Below are positions 44,777-54,169 of a stretch of DNA of 64,000 nt, piece after piece (the first letter of the stretch is position 1; each line of letters begins with the position of its first letter). This DNA comes from Phycisphaeraceae bacterium (GTDB lineage: Bacteria; Planctomycetota; Phycisphaerae; Phycisphaerales; UBA1924), in NCBI GenBank assembly GCA_020639235.1, contig JACKHC010000001.1, positions 1,798,001 through 1,862,000 on the forward strand, in the 5' to 3' direction. Under the pieces are notes generated by a model. That model saw nothing but the letters and a program-made list of their open reading frames with translations, was not told the origin of the DNA and ran no database searches. The translations under genes and the position numbers were made by a program.

Positions 44777-45301
44777 GTGTCACTTCCACGCCAAAGCCCG
44801 AATGCACCCCCGGCCTGCACGCCGGCCGATGCGTCGCGCCATTGCACCGACCCGATCGTCTCGCGTATTTGCGCGATTCATCACACACTCATGCGCGTCG
44901 CCGACAGAGTGCTCGACCCCGTCGGCCTCACGGCCTCGCGTCTCATGCTCCTCAAGCGCATCGAGCACGCGGAACACCGCCCGACCGTTTCATGGTTGAG
45001 TGAGCAACTCTCGCTATCAACGCAAGCCGTCTCGCGAATGGTCGCCGCGCTCGAGGATGACGGCCTCGTCGCACGCCTGACGCGCGCCGGTTCCGGACGC
45101 AGCGTCTTCGTCGAACTCACATCCCGCGGCCGCGCATCGCTCGATCGCGCTTCCGCCGTTCTCGCAACCGTCTCGTCCCTCATCCGCACCGATATCGACG
45201 ACCATGACCAGCGCGCCATCGAGTCCATACTCGATCGCATCCTCGACAGCCTTCACAACGCAGAATCCCAATCAACCCAGGCGGAGGCCCTGCCGACATG
45301 A
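44777..45301 (+). CDS. MarR family transcriptional regulator
   Basis: The product has 174 residues. The winged helix-turn-helix domain includes GLTASRLMLLKRIEH, SWLSEQLSLSTQAVSRMVAALEDDGLV (recognition helix) and the wing GSGRSVFVELTSRGRASLD. N- and C-terminal helices (DPIVSRICAIHHTLMRVADRVL and DQRAIESILDRILDSLHNA) form the dimer interface. The start is a GTG with about 24 residues before the first core helix, so a shorter start is possible. The stop overlaps the next gene as ATGA, coupling it to the efflux operon that it probably represses in response to a ligand. Confidence 0.9.
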   Translation: MSLPRQSPNAPPACTPADASRHCTDPIVSRICAIHHTLMRVADRVLDPVGLTASRLMLLKRIEHAEHRPTVSWLSEQLSLSTQAVSRMVAALEDDGLVARLTRAGSGRSVFVELTSRGRASLDRASAVLATVSSLIRTDIDDHDQRAIESILDRILDSLHNAESQSTQAEALPT

Positions 45302-46446
45302 CCCTTCGACAACTCCTCACATCGTCCGCGCTGATGCTCGTGGTCAGCACGCAGGCCATCGCCCAGGGCGGCCCGCCGCCCGCGCGCGTCCGGGTCGACG
45401 CCGCACGAATGGAAACGGTCGAGCCCATGCGCCGGGTCACGGGTGAACTCGTGCCCACGCGCCGGTCATCGGTCGCTTCCAAGCGCGATGCGCAAGTGAT
45501 CGAGGTCCTCGTGGACCGCGGCGACACGATCGAGGCCGGCCAGATCATCGCCCGCCTCGACGCCGAGCTCGCCCTGATCGACCTCCAGCGCGCCGAGGCG
45601 GATCTCAAGGCCGCCGAAGCGCTCATCGCCGTCCGCAAGGCCGAAACCCTCCGCGCCGAACGCGACCTGGCGCGCACCCGCGTCATGCTCCAGGACAACG
45701 CCGTGTTCCAGACCGAGGTCGAGGACCGCGAAACCGATTTCGCCGCCGCCCAGGCCCGACTCCGTCAGGCCGAGGCGGAAGCCGCCTCGTCCCGAGCCAC
45801 CGTCGCCGATGCGCGCAAAGCCATCGAAGACATGGTCGTCGTCGCGCCCTACACCGGCCAGGTCGTCGACAAACTCACCGAAGTCGGACAATGGGTCCGC
45901 GAGGGCGACGGCGTCATCGAGATCATCGAGGTCGCCCCCATCGACGCATGGTTCGATGTCCCCGAGCAGTACCTCCCGGCGCTCCGCAACGGCTCGAGCC
46001 CGACCGTCCAGATCCTCGCCGAAGCAACCGGCCACACGACTTCCGGCAAGGTCACCGCCATCCTCGCCCAGGGTGATGCGCTGGGACGCAAGTTCCCCGT
46101 CCGCGTCCGCCTCGAGAATACAGACGGCGCCCTCCTTCCCGGAATGAGCATCGTGGGTGTCGTCCCCACCGGCGGCTCCGAAGAAGCGCTCACCATCCAC
46201 AAGGACGCCGTTCTGCGCAACGCCGCCGGCGCCTTCGTCTACTTCGACGGCGGCGGCGTCGCCACCGTCGCGCCGGTCGAAATCCAGTACGCCGTCGGCG
46301 ACCGTTTCGTGGTGCGCTCGCCCATGATCCGCCCCGGCACATCGCTCATCATCGAAGGCAACGAACGCATGTACCCGGGCCAGCCCCTCATGATTCTCTC
46401 CGGCGCACCCGAAAGCGCGCCCGCACCAGAAGCCGCCGGAACCTGA
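45298..46446 (+). CDS. RND efflux pump periplasmic adaptor (membrane fusion protein)
   Basis: The product has 382 residues. A signal peptide (cleavage near AIAQGG) is followed by the barrel-sandwich half-motif VIEVLVDRGDTIEAGQIIARLD, a long alpha-helical hairpin (LQRAEADLKAAEALIAVRKAE to ARKAIEDM), the second half VVVAPYTGQVVDKLTEVGQWV, and beta-barrel and membrane-proximal domains. It bridges the inner-membrane pump and an outer-membrane channel. It overlaps marR by 4 bases and is separated from the pump gene by 3 bases. No TolC-type gene is nearby. Confidence 0.93.
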   Translation: MTLRQLLTSSALMLVVSTQAIAQGGPPPARVRVDAARMETVEPMRRVTGELVPTRRSSVASKRDAQVIEVLVDRGDTIEAGQIIARLDAELALIDLQRAEADLKAAEALIAVRKAETLRAERDLARTRVMLQDNAVFQTEVEDRETDFAAAQARLRQAEAEAASSRATVADARKAIEDMVVVAPYTGQVVDKLTEVGQWVREGDGVIEIIEVAPIDAWFDVPEQYLPALRNGSSPTVQILAEATGHTTSGKVTAILAQGDALGRKFPVRVRLENTDGALLPGMSIVGVVPTGGSEEALTIHKDAVLRNAAGAFVYFDGGGVATVAPVEIQYAVGDRFVVRSPMIRPGTSLIIEGNERMYPGQPLMILSGAPESAPAPEAAGT

Positions 46447-46449
46447 CAC

Positions 46450-49400
46450 ATGGATATCGTCCGCTTCTCCATCTCGCGACCCGTCACCGTCGCCGTCGGC
46501 GTGATTCTCGTTGTCATGTTCGGTCTCATCGGCGTCGGCGCGATCCCCATCCAGCTCACGCCCACCGTCGACCGGCCCATCATCAAGATCGCAACGCAGT
46601 GGCCCGGGCGATCGCCCGAGGAAATCGTCGAGGAGATCACCAAGGAGCAGGAGGAGCAGCTCAAAGGCCTCGCCGGCCTGAAGTCCATGAAGAGCACCTC
46701 CAGCGAGGGCTCCAACGAGATCACACTCGAGTTCTTCATCGGCACCGATATCCAGCGGGCGCTCCAGGAAGTCTCCGACGCGATGCGTCAGGTCCCCGAG
46801 TACCCCGAGGATGTAGACGAGCCCACCATCTCCGCCACCGAGGGCGACACCGAGAGCGCCATCGCGTGGATCATCATCGATGTCGACCCCGCACACGCCG
46901 CCGACTTCCCCGACTTCGATATCTCCACGCTCATGCAACCCATCGACCGCGAACTCAAGCCGTTCCTCGAACGGGTGGACGGCGTCGCGGAAATCAACAT
47001 CTACGGCGGACGCGAACGCGAAGTCCGCGTCCTCGTCGACAATCTCAAACTCGCCCAGCGCGGCCTCACGCACGCCGACATGCTCAACGCGATCCGCGGC
47101 GAGAATGTCAATGTCAGCGCCGGCTCGATCTCCGAGGGCAAGCGCGATTACCGCGTCCGCGTCATGGGCCAGTACCGAACCGTCGAGGATGTGCTCGATA
47201 CCGTCGTCGCATACCGCGACAGCGGCCCCGTCTATGTGCGCGATGTCGCCGAGGTCGAGATGGGCTACGAGAAGCGTCGCGGCTTCGTCCGCTCGCTCGG
47301 CTACCCCTCGATCGCCATCAACGCCACACGGCGCACCGGCTCCAACGTCATGCAGGTCATGGAGGGGCTCCGCAATCGCCTCGACGAAGCCCGACGCGAC
47401 GTCGTCCCCCGGCTCGATCCCGAGGTCGGCCCCTACCTCCGCGTCCGCCAGGTCTACGACGAAACCATCTACATCAAGTCCGCCGTGTCGCTCGTCACCA
47501 GCAACCTCTGGATCGGCGGCCTGATCGCCGCCGTCGTCCTCCTGCTCTTCCTCCGCTCGTTCATCGCCACCGGTGTCATCGCGCTGGCCATCCCCATCTC
47601 CGTCATCGGCACCTTTCTCATCCTCCTCACGCTCGGCCGCACCCTCAATGTCATCTCACTCGCCGGCCTCGCCTTTGCCGTCGGCATGGTGGTCGACAAC
47701 GCCATCGTCGTTCTCGAGAACATCGATAGACACCGGCGCATGGGCAAGTCCGCATCGCAGGCCGCATACGACGGCGGCAAGGAAGTCTGGGGCGCCGTCC
47801 TCGCCTCCACGCTCACAACCGTCGCGGTCTTCATCCCCGTGCTAACAATCCAGGAAGAGGCCGGCCAGCTCTTCCGCGACATCTCGCTGGCGATCGTGGC
47901 CTCGGTCTCCCTCTCCCTTCTTGTCTCGATTACCGTCATCCCGACCGCGTGCGCCAAGTGGCTCCCAGAAGCGCACGAAGCACGATCGGCGATCGGGCGG
48001 CTGTTCCAGAATCTCTTCGGCCTGGCCCCGGCCGTCGGCGTCCTCAACCGCGCCCTCCGCGCATTCCTCTACTGGTGCATCACCGGCTGGCGCGCCTGGA
48101 CCATCCGACCCGCCGTCATCGTGGTCATGACCGTCGTGAGTCTCGGCGTCTCATATCTCCTCATGCCCCCAATGGACTACCTCCCGGCTGGCAACCGCAA
48201 CCTCGTGTTCGGCGGCCTGCTCATCCCGCCCGGCTACTCCGTCGAACAGATGGAGCAGATCGCCACCGGGCTCGAGGACAGAATCCGTCCCTACATCGTC
48301 ACCGACAAAGACGACAAGCAGGCGATCGAAGCGCTGCCCCCAATCCCCGCGCTCATGCCCGGTCAGAAACCCTTCGACTCCGTCGGCATCGACAACTTCT
48401 TCATCGGGTCCTTCGGCGGCGGCATGTTCGTCGGCGCCACCAGCACCGAAGAGCAAGTCGTCATCCCCATCGGCTACCTGCTCACCGGCGCGATGAGCGG
48501 CGTGCCGGACTCCTACGGGGGCGCAAGCCAGTCCTCGCTCTTCGGACGCGGTCTCGGCGCGGGCAACACCGTCGATGTCGAGATGTCCGGCTCCGACCTC
48601 CAGAGCGTCCAGCGCGCCGCCTCCGCACTATTCATGACGCTCGGCACCGATCCCAAGTACGGCTATCAGAGTCTCACCACCGCGCCCGCCAACTTCAACC
48701 TCCCCCAGCAGGAATGGCAGATCCAGCTCATGCGCACCGGGCAGGAACTCGGGCTCACCACCGACGCCGTGGGTGTCGCCGTCCGCGCCATGTTCGACGG
48801 CGTCTTCGCCGGTGATTTCCGCGACGCCGCCGACACCATCGACATCAACATCCTCCCCAAGGGCGGACGCCTCGATCACAAGGAACAACTCGCCGATGTG
48901 CCCGTCGCGACGCCTCGCGGCCCCATCGTCCCCATCGACTCCGTCATCGAGGTCCGGCCCGCCAACGCGCCGCAGTCCATCCTCCGCATCGAGGAACTCC
49001 CGAGCGTCACCGTCTCCGTCCGCCCGCCCCCCGGCGAGCCCGTCGAACAGGTGATGCGCGAGATCGAGGAAAAGCACCTCGCCGGCCTCCGCGCCTCCGG
49101 CCTCATCGATCCGTCCATGCGAATCCGCCTCGAAGGCACCGCCGCCCAGCTTGAGCAGGTCCGGGCCTCGCTGCTCGGCCCGAGGCCGGTCGCGGGCGCC
49201 AAGCGCGCGGGCTGGCAAACCGTGCTGGTGAACTCGTGGATCCTCTTCGCATTGGCAGCCGCGGGCGCACTGATCTGGGCCGGGCTCCGCTACGCCGCAA
49301 CGCGCGACATCAAGAACATCCTGGGCGGCGTTGGGCTCACGGCGCTCGCCGTAATCCTCACCACCATGTTCGTCGCCGTCGGCATCAACCCCGAACTCAT

Positions 49401-50079
49401 GACCGCGCGCTTCGTGTGGGCGATCATCGTCACCTACCTCCTCATGGCAGCGCTCTTCGAGTCCTTCCTCTACCCCTTCGTCATCATGTTCTCCGTGCCG
49501 CTCGCCCTCGTCGGCGGGATCGCGGCGCTCAGGATCGTCCACGACATCACCTCCGCAGACCCCACCATCGCCGCCCAGAACCTCGACGTCCTTACCATGC
49601 TGGGCTTCGTTATCCTCATCGGCGTCGTCGTCAACAACGCCATCCTCCTCGTCCATCAGGCGCTCAACCTCATGGGTGAGGACCGGGGCGGCGGCGTCCC
49701 CGAAGGCGAGATCCTCGACCCCCGCCACGCGATCGCGGCATCTGTCGAGACGCGCATACGCCCCGTCTTCATGAGCACGCTCACCAGCGTCGGCGGCATG
49801 CTCCCTCTCGTCATCGCGCCCGGCGCGGGCTCCGAACTCTACCGGGGCCTCGGCGCGGTCGTGGTCGGCGGCCTGCTGGTCTCCACCGTCTTCACGCTCA
49901 TGCTCGTCCCCATGGTCTTCAGTCTCGTCATCGACATGCGCGACGGTGCGCGCGTGCTCCTGTCGCGCAAGGCCACCGCTCAATCAACGCCCAGGCCGGC
50001 CGCCCCGCCCACGCCGACACCCGCCGCGCGCCGTCCCTCTGAGCCGCAGCGCCCCGAGCCCGTCGGCGCACGGGACTGA
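46450..50079 (+). CDS. RND multidrug efflux transporter, inner-membrane pump (AcrB/HAE1 type)
   Basis: The product has 1209 residues, longer than AcrB (1049). It begins ISRPVTVAVGVILVVMFGLIGV and has the twelve-helix RND plan with two large periplasmic loops; the proton-relay aspartate region appears as GMVVDNAIVVLENI in the first half and GVVVNNAILLVHQA in the second. The second half thus lacks an aspartate at the matching place, as is normal. Inserted segments near 720-760 and 890-930 (an extra hydrophobic WILFALAAAGALIWAGLRY) and a proline-rich tail account for the extra length. It should pump drugs or other amphiphiles with proton import. Confidence 0.93.
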   Translation: MDIVRFSISRPVTVAVGVILVVMFGLIGVGAIPIQLTPTVDRPIIKIATQWPGRSPEEIVEEITKEQEEQLKGLAGLKSMKSTSSEGSNEITLEFFIGTDIQRALQEVSDAMRQVPEYPEDVDEPTISATEGDTESAIAWIIIDVDPAHAADFPDFDISTLMQPIDRELKPFLERVDGVAEINIYGGREREVRVLVDNLKLAQRGLTHADMLNAIRGENVNVSAGSISEGKRDYRVRVMGQYRTVEDVLDTVVAYRDSGPVYVRDVAEVEMGYEKRRGFVRSLGYPSIAINATRRTGSNVMQVMEGLRNRLDEARRDVVPRLDPEVGPYLRVRQVYDETIYIKSAVSLVTSNLWIGGLIAAVVLLLFLRSFIATGVIALAIPISVIGTFLILLTLGRTLNVISLAGLAFAVGMVVDNAIVVLENIDRHRRMGKSASQAAYDGGKEVWGAVLASTLTTVAVFIPVLTIQEEAGQLFRDISLAIVASVSLSLLVSITVIPTACAKWLPEAHEARSAIGRLFQNLFGLAPAVGVLNRALRAFLYWCITGWRAWTIRPAVIVVMTVVSLGVSYLLMPPMDYLPAGNRNLVFGGLLIPPGYSVEQMEQIATGLEDRIRPYIVTDKDDKQAIEALPPIPALMPGQKPFDSVGIDNFFIGSFGGGMFVGATSTEEQVVIPIGYLLTGAMSGVPDSYGGASQSSLFGRGLGAGNTVDVEMSGSDLQSVQRAASALFMTLGTDPKYGYQSLTTAPANFNLPQQEWQIQLMRTGQELGLTTDAVGVAVRAMFDGVFAGDFRDAADTIDINILPKGGRLDHKEQLADVPVATPRGPIVPIDSVIEVRPANAPQSILRIEELPSVTVSVRPPPGEPVEQVMREIEEKHLAGLRASGLIDPSMRIRLEGTAAQLEQVRASLLGPRPVAGAKRAGWQTVLVNSWILFALAAAGALIWAGLRYAATRDIKNILGGVGLTALAVILTTMFVAVGINPELMTARFVWAIIVTYLLMAALFESFLYPFVIMFSVPLALVGGIAALRIVHDITSADPTIAAQNLDVLTMLGFVILIGVVVNNAILLVHQALNLMGEDRGGGVPEGEILDPRHAIAASVETRIRPVFMSTLTSVGGMLPLVIAPGAGSELYRGLGAVVVGGLLVSTVFTLMLVPMVFSLVIDMRDGARVLLSRKATAQSTPRPAAPPTPTPAARRPSEPQRPEPVGARD

Positions 50080-50088
50080 CCGCGCCCC

Positions 50089-51348
50089 CTAGTTCAACAG
50101 TTCGCAGAATGTGAACGAGTGCCCGTGCGCATGCTCGGTCCGAACCAGCCGCACCTGCACCGCTGAGTCGAGGAGCGAACGCGCCGACCGCGCTTCCCGC
50201 ACGAAGAGATGCACACGCGACACCACTCGCATCGTCGGATCCCGCCGAAGGGCCATGTTCACGAGCGACGACTGCCTCGCAAGCCACCCCTGCACGACCC
50301 ACAACCCCTTGAGCGCCCGTTCCATCGAGTCATTGCCCGCATCAGCCAACACGTGCAGCACGCCATCCCCGTCAACCGCCACCTCAATTTCCGGCGCATC
50401 CGGGCACCGCATCGCCGTCGCCCGAAGCGTCATATCCCGAACCAGTCCCGCGAGCGTCCCACCCGCCGCCTCGCGCGGCGACTCCGGCGACCGTTCCGCT
50501 GGCGACATCCGGACCGCCGGTTCCTCACGCTCCATCACGGGATCGAACGACCGCCCCGCAGACATCACCCGCCGCGGCTCCGACGCCTCGCCCGCCACCG
50601 GCGACTCCTCGATCAGGTCCAGAACATCCACAACATCCGTGCGCTCGTCCGACTCATAAACGGCCGTCGCGGTGATCGAAGCGATTCGCGCGATCGTCGC
50701 CGCCAGCTCGATCCGACGCCGGATGAACACACCCGCCGCGCGATCGATCCGCTCCAGAGCCCGTTCGCCGTCATCTTCCGAGGCACCCGCGAACGCCACA
50801 CGAAGCAAAAACCCATCGGACCGACCCGCGCGCGAAAGCTCCTGCGCGACCGATTTAATCGTCTGGTACGCCGCGACCGTCGCCGCCTCGTTCGGCGCCG
50901 TGAGCAGACACGCCGACGACACCCGGTCATCACCCAGCGCCGACATCATCGAGACCTCATCCGTCGCGATCAGCCATCGCGCCCCGGCGCGATTGGCGTC
51001 ATGGACGGCGCGCCGAAGGTCATCCGCCTTCTCGGGCCGAGACTCCGGCTCGGCCGGCCAGAGAATCTGAACCGAGGTCCGCTCCGCGCCGAGCTGCGCC
51101 AGCGCAACTGGAATTCCCCCCGACCGCGCAAGCCGCGACGCGTACTGCACCACCCACGCGCCGCTCAGCACCGGCAGGTGCCCCGGAATCAGCAACTCCG
51201 TCTCGGAGCACACCGCCGCAGGAGTCAGGCGATCGTCCGCTTCCCGCCGCTCCCCGCCGCCGAGAAACATGTCCGCGATCGCGTCGAACTGCGAGTCCGA
51301 GGGCGCGCCGGGTCGCGATGAATGGCGGTCAGTCTGTATCGGGGTCAT
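50089..51348 (-). CDS. hypothetical protein, ParA/MinD-like fold without a Walker A motif
   Basis: The product has 419 residues and no signal peptide or membrane helix. The stretch SACLLTAPNEAATVAAYQTIKSVAQELSRAG followed by VAFAGASEDDGERALERIDRAAGVFI parallels the part of FlhG/MinD-type ATPases that follows the Walker B strand, but the N-terminal GHLPVLSGAWVVQYASRLAR stands where a KGGxGKT loop would be. Ser/Pro/Glu-rich linker residues (about 255-300) lead to a C-terminal alpha/beta domain with VDGDGVLHVLADAG. This reading is inference from pattern. It starts 39 bases after the ParA-CBM48 gene on the same strand and probably works with it. Confidence 0.7.
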   Translation of the reverse strand: MTPIQTDRHSSRPGAPSDSQFDAIADMFLGGGERREADDRLTPAAVCSETELLIPGHLPVLSGAWVVQYASRLARSGGIPVALAQLGAERTSVQILWPAEPESRPEKADDLRRAVHDANRAGARWLIATDEVSMMSALGDDRVSSACLLTAPNEAATVAAYQTIKSVAQELSRAGRSDGFLLRVAFAGASEDDGERALERIDRAAGVFIRRRIELAATIARIASITATAVYESDERTDVVDVLDLIEESPVAGEASEPRRVMSAGRSFDPVMEREEPAVRMSPAERSPESPREAAGGTLAGLVRDMTLRATAMRCPDAPEIEVAVDGDGVLHVLADAGNDSMERALKGLWVVQGWLARQSSLVNMALRRDPTMRVVSRVHLFVREARSARSLLDSAVQVRLVRTEHAHGHSFTFCELLN

Positions 51349-51387
51349 CGCCGCGTCTCCACGCTTGTGACTCGAAGAATCCCTGTC

Positions 51388-52923
51388 TTACGCGCCCGTC
51401 GCCTGCGTCGCCAACCGGGGCATCACGGGCTCCTCATGCTCAACGATGACGACGCTCTCCAGCCCGCCGTCGCGGCTCTGCTGGATGCGTGGATTGTACG
51501 GGTCCGTGATCCACTGCCCGTTCACCACCAGCCGGTACCGGAACACACCCGCGGGCAACTTGAGCAGCCGCTCATGCACCCCCAGGTGCGGGTTGTAGCG
51601 CATCGGCGTCTGCGTCGCCGACCACCCGTTGTGGTCCCCAGCGATGCACACCGTCATGTAAGGACCGCCCGGCTGCACGAACAAGACGCCCTGCGAGGTC
51701 TCACGCACACCGAACACCCGCGACAAATCCTGCTGCTGCGTTTCCTGCCGTGTGCCCTGGGCCGCCGGTTGTAGTTCCCGAATCGTCCGCGAGACCTCCG
51801 GGTCCGCGTTCAACTTCGCCTCCAACTGCTCCGATTGCCGGCTCAGCGCCCGCGCTCGCGATGCCAGTTCTTCCGCGCGGCTCAAGACACGCACGCACGA
51901 CTCCTCGATCGCCAGCGCGGGTATCGACGCCGGCTCCTCGATCGCCCGCGGCAACATCTCCGCGCCGTGCGGCGGGTACACCTCGTCGAGCGGCGCATCC
52001 TCCCACGACACCCCGCCCGGAATCGTCGGAACCTGCTCGATGATCCAGTCCGCCAGATCCGAGTAGTCCCGCGCGCCCCTCGAGTCCGGCGCGACCGAAC
52101 CGATCAACCGCCCGAGCGACGCCGCCTGCTTCAGTGCCGCGTCGAAACGAATCGTCACCGGTACCATGTCGTCCGCGAATCGTTGGCGCGTCTCCGCGAG
52201 AATGTCGTTCGCAAGCGGCGACTCCGGATCAAACATCGTCGCCAGCACGCGGTAGGGGGTCACCGTTCCGAACCGACGCTGCACCGCCCGGAGCGTCCCG
52301 ACCTGTTTCGTCGCCCCGTGCAGCGCGAAATAGCCCATCTCGATCGGAATCAATACCTCGGTCGCGCACCGCAGTGCGTTGAAGGTCAGCAAGCCGATCG
52401 ACGGCGGGCAATCGATGATGCAGAACTCATACCCCGCCTCAAGCCAGTTCGTAACCCGGGCCAGACGCAGATCACGATCCTGAGTGTCCGACAGCCCCCC
52501 CCGCGCCGACTCGAGCCCCGCCAGACGCATCGAGCTCGGGATCAGATCCAGGTTCGTCGCGATCTCCCAGATCAGACGGTCAACCTCGATCTTCGACGGA
52601 TCCGCCGCCAGCATCGCATCGCCGATGTGGCAATCAATCCGCTCGTCCGGGATCGACAGCCCAAGCGAACAATGCGCCTGAGGATCAATGTCAATCAGCA
52701 GCGTCCGGCAACCACGCTTGGCGAGCATCCCCGCCAGATTGATCGCCGTCGTGGTCTTCCCACTCCCGCCCTTCTGATTGATTACCGCGATCGTGCGCAA
52801 GTCTGGGTCCCAATCGTGCGGCAGCGCATCCGTGGCGGAGCCAAACACAAATCGGCGTCTCGGCACACGCCGAAACCCACCGCTCCACAGTCTGTCCACG
52901 ATTGCTATCGGACGATCGCGCAC
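51388..52923 (-). CDS. ParA-type ATPase fused to a CBM48/AMPK-beta-like glycogen-binding domain
   Basis: The product has 511 residues. Residues 43-300 are a complete ParA/Soj ATPase: deviant Walker A KGGSGKTTT at 51-59, DIDPQAHCSLGLS, IIDCPPSIGLLTFNALR (Walker B region), and the later EMGYFALHGATKQ. A helical coiled-coil-like linker (LSRAEELASRARALSRQSEQLEAKL) follows. The last about 95 residues, IAGDHNGWSATQTPMRYN then LPAGVFRYRLVVNGQWITDPYNP, match the carbohydrate-binding module family 48 seen in AMPK-beta and branching enzymes. The start is uncertain: GTG 52923 is used, but an N-terminus near residue 35 would also keep the ATPase whole. No ParB or parS is visible nearby. Confidence 0.85.
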   Translation of the reverse strand: MRDRPIAIVDRLWSGGFRRVPRRRFVFGSATDALPHDWDPDLRTIAVINQKGGSGKTTTAINLAGMLAKRGCRTLLIDIDPQAHCSLGLSIPDERIDCHIGDAMLAADPSKIEVDRLIWEIATNLDLIPSSMRLAGLESARGGLSDTQDRDLRLARVTNWLEAGYEFCIIDCPPSIGLLTFNALRCATEVLIPIEMGYFALHGATKQVGTLRAVQRRFGTVTPYRVLATMFDPESPLANDILAETRQRFADDMVPVTIRFDAALKQAASLGRLIGSVAPDSRGARDYSDLADWIIEQVPTIPGGVSWEDAPLDEVYPPHGAEMLPRAIEEPASIPALAIEESCVRVLSRAEELASRARALSRQSEQLEAKLNADPEVSRTIRELQPAAQGTRQETQQQDLSRVFGVRETSQGVLFVQPGGPYMTVCIAGDHNGWSATQTPMRYNPHLGVHERLLKLPAGVFRYRLVVNGQWITDPYNPRIQQSRDGGLESVVIVEHEEPVMPRLATQATGA

Positions 52924-52993
52924 ATTCCGCTTGAAAATGTTGACACCGGCAGCATCACCCCGGCAGACTCCCGGCCCGATCGGGGGACCTCGT

Positions 52994-54169
52994 CTAACCC
53001 CGGATCGCCGCCCACCCCGCCCGGATCACATCATCACCCGGCTCATCCACGACCCGAGCCCCAAAACCATCTCGCGCACCGTCAACAGGAGTCACGATCC
53101 GCATCCGCCCGCCCGACGCCTTCTTGTCGTGACGCATCGCCGCCAGCAGCGCACCGTCGTTCGGCAGGCCCCCGATCCGCGACCTCAGCCCAATGGACTC
53201 CACCGCTCCGCGAACCCGCCCGACATACGCCTGCGAACACGACCCCGCTGCATGCCCGGCCGCCGCCGCCGCAATCAACCCCAGCGCCACCGCCTCACCA
53301 TGCTCCATCGGCGCATCTTTCGGATCGCCCGTCGCAGACAGATGCCCGATCGGCTCCATCGCGTGCGCGTAGGTGTGCCCCAGGTTCAGCAGCGCCCGCC
53401 CCCCCGCATCGCTCGGCGCCGTCTCCCGCTCGTCGCCCGCAACGATCGCTGCCTTGAGTCGAACATTCCGGGCGATCAGCGCCGCAAGCCCCACCCCCGC
53501 GCTCGGTTCCACCGTCACCGCCTCGACCGTGTCATCCCACAGCGACGCATCGAACGCGCCCGCGATCAGCCCGTGCTTGAGCATCTCGCCCCAACCCGCC
53601 CGGAACACTCTGGGAGTCAGCGTCGTCAGTGTCTCAACATCCGCAAGCACCAGCGCCGGCTGCCAGAACGCCCCCACCAGATTCTTCGTCAACCCCGTCC
53701 CCGTCACAAGGTTTACGCCCGTCTTCCCGCCCACCGAAGCGTCCACCATCGCCAGCAGCGTCGTCGGGCACTGCACCACCGCAACGCCGCGCTTGAAACT
53801 CGCCGCCGCGAACCCCGCCACATCCCCCGTCAGCCCGCCCCCCAGCGCGAGCACCACATCCGACCGCTCCAGGCCCGCATTCGCCATCGATACCAGCAGC
53901 CGCTCGCACGCTTCAAGCGACTTTTTCCGCTCATCCGCCGCAACACTCCCGATCGAGACCTCGAATCCCTCGCCCGCCAGCGACTCCCGCGAGATCTCCA
54001 CAAACTCCGCCGGCACACCCGCATCCCGCGCGATGAATGCACGTTTCGCATCCGCCAGCAGCGCGCGCGTCCGCCGCCCGAGGGACTCCAGCGCACCCGC
54101 GCCGATCACCGCGTCGTACGACCGCTCCCCGAGTTCAACGCGCACCGTCTCCACTCGCGTCACTCCCAC
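52994..54169 (-). CDS. aroB: 3-dehydroquinate synthase
   Basis: The product has 391 residues. AroB makes 3-dehydroquinate, step two of the shikimate pathway, using NAD and a metal. Conserved runs: VVLALGGGLTGDVAGFAAASFKRG (NAD site), PTTLLAMVDASVGGKTGVNL (substrate site), FRAGWGEMLKHGLI (metal glutamate and lysine) and LLNLGHTYAHAMEPIGH (metal histidines). It overlaps the end of guaA by 10 bases, and its own end lies about 70 bases from the ParA gene start. Confidence 0.96.
   Translation of the reverse strand: MGVTRVETVRVELGERSYDAVIGAGALESLGRRTRALLADAKRAFIARDAGVPAEFVEISRESLAGEGFEVSIGSVAADERKKSLEACERLLVSMANAGLERSDVVLALGGGLTGDVAGFAAASFKRGVAVVQCPTTLLAMVDASVGGKTGVNLVTGTGLTKNLVGAFWQPALVLADVETLTTLTPRVFRAGWGEMLKHGLIAGAFDASLWDDTVEAVTVEPSAGVGLAALIARNVRLKAAIVAGDERETAPSDAGGRALLNLGHTYAHAMEPIGHLSATGDPKDAPMEHGEAVALGLIAAAAAGHAAGSCSQAYVGRVRGAVESIGLRSRIGGLPNDGALLAAMRHDKKASGGRMRIVTPVDGARDGFGARVVDEPGDDVIRAGWAAIRG

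Noticed and set aside
45466..47073. 535-codon minus-strand frame across the RND genes
   Set aside because: It is antisense to the adaptor and pump; its acidic low-complexity product is a shadow.
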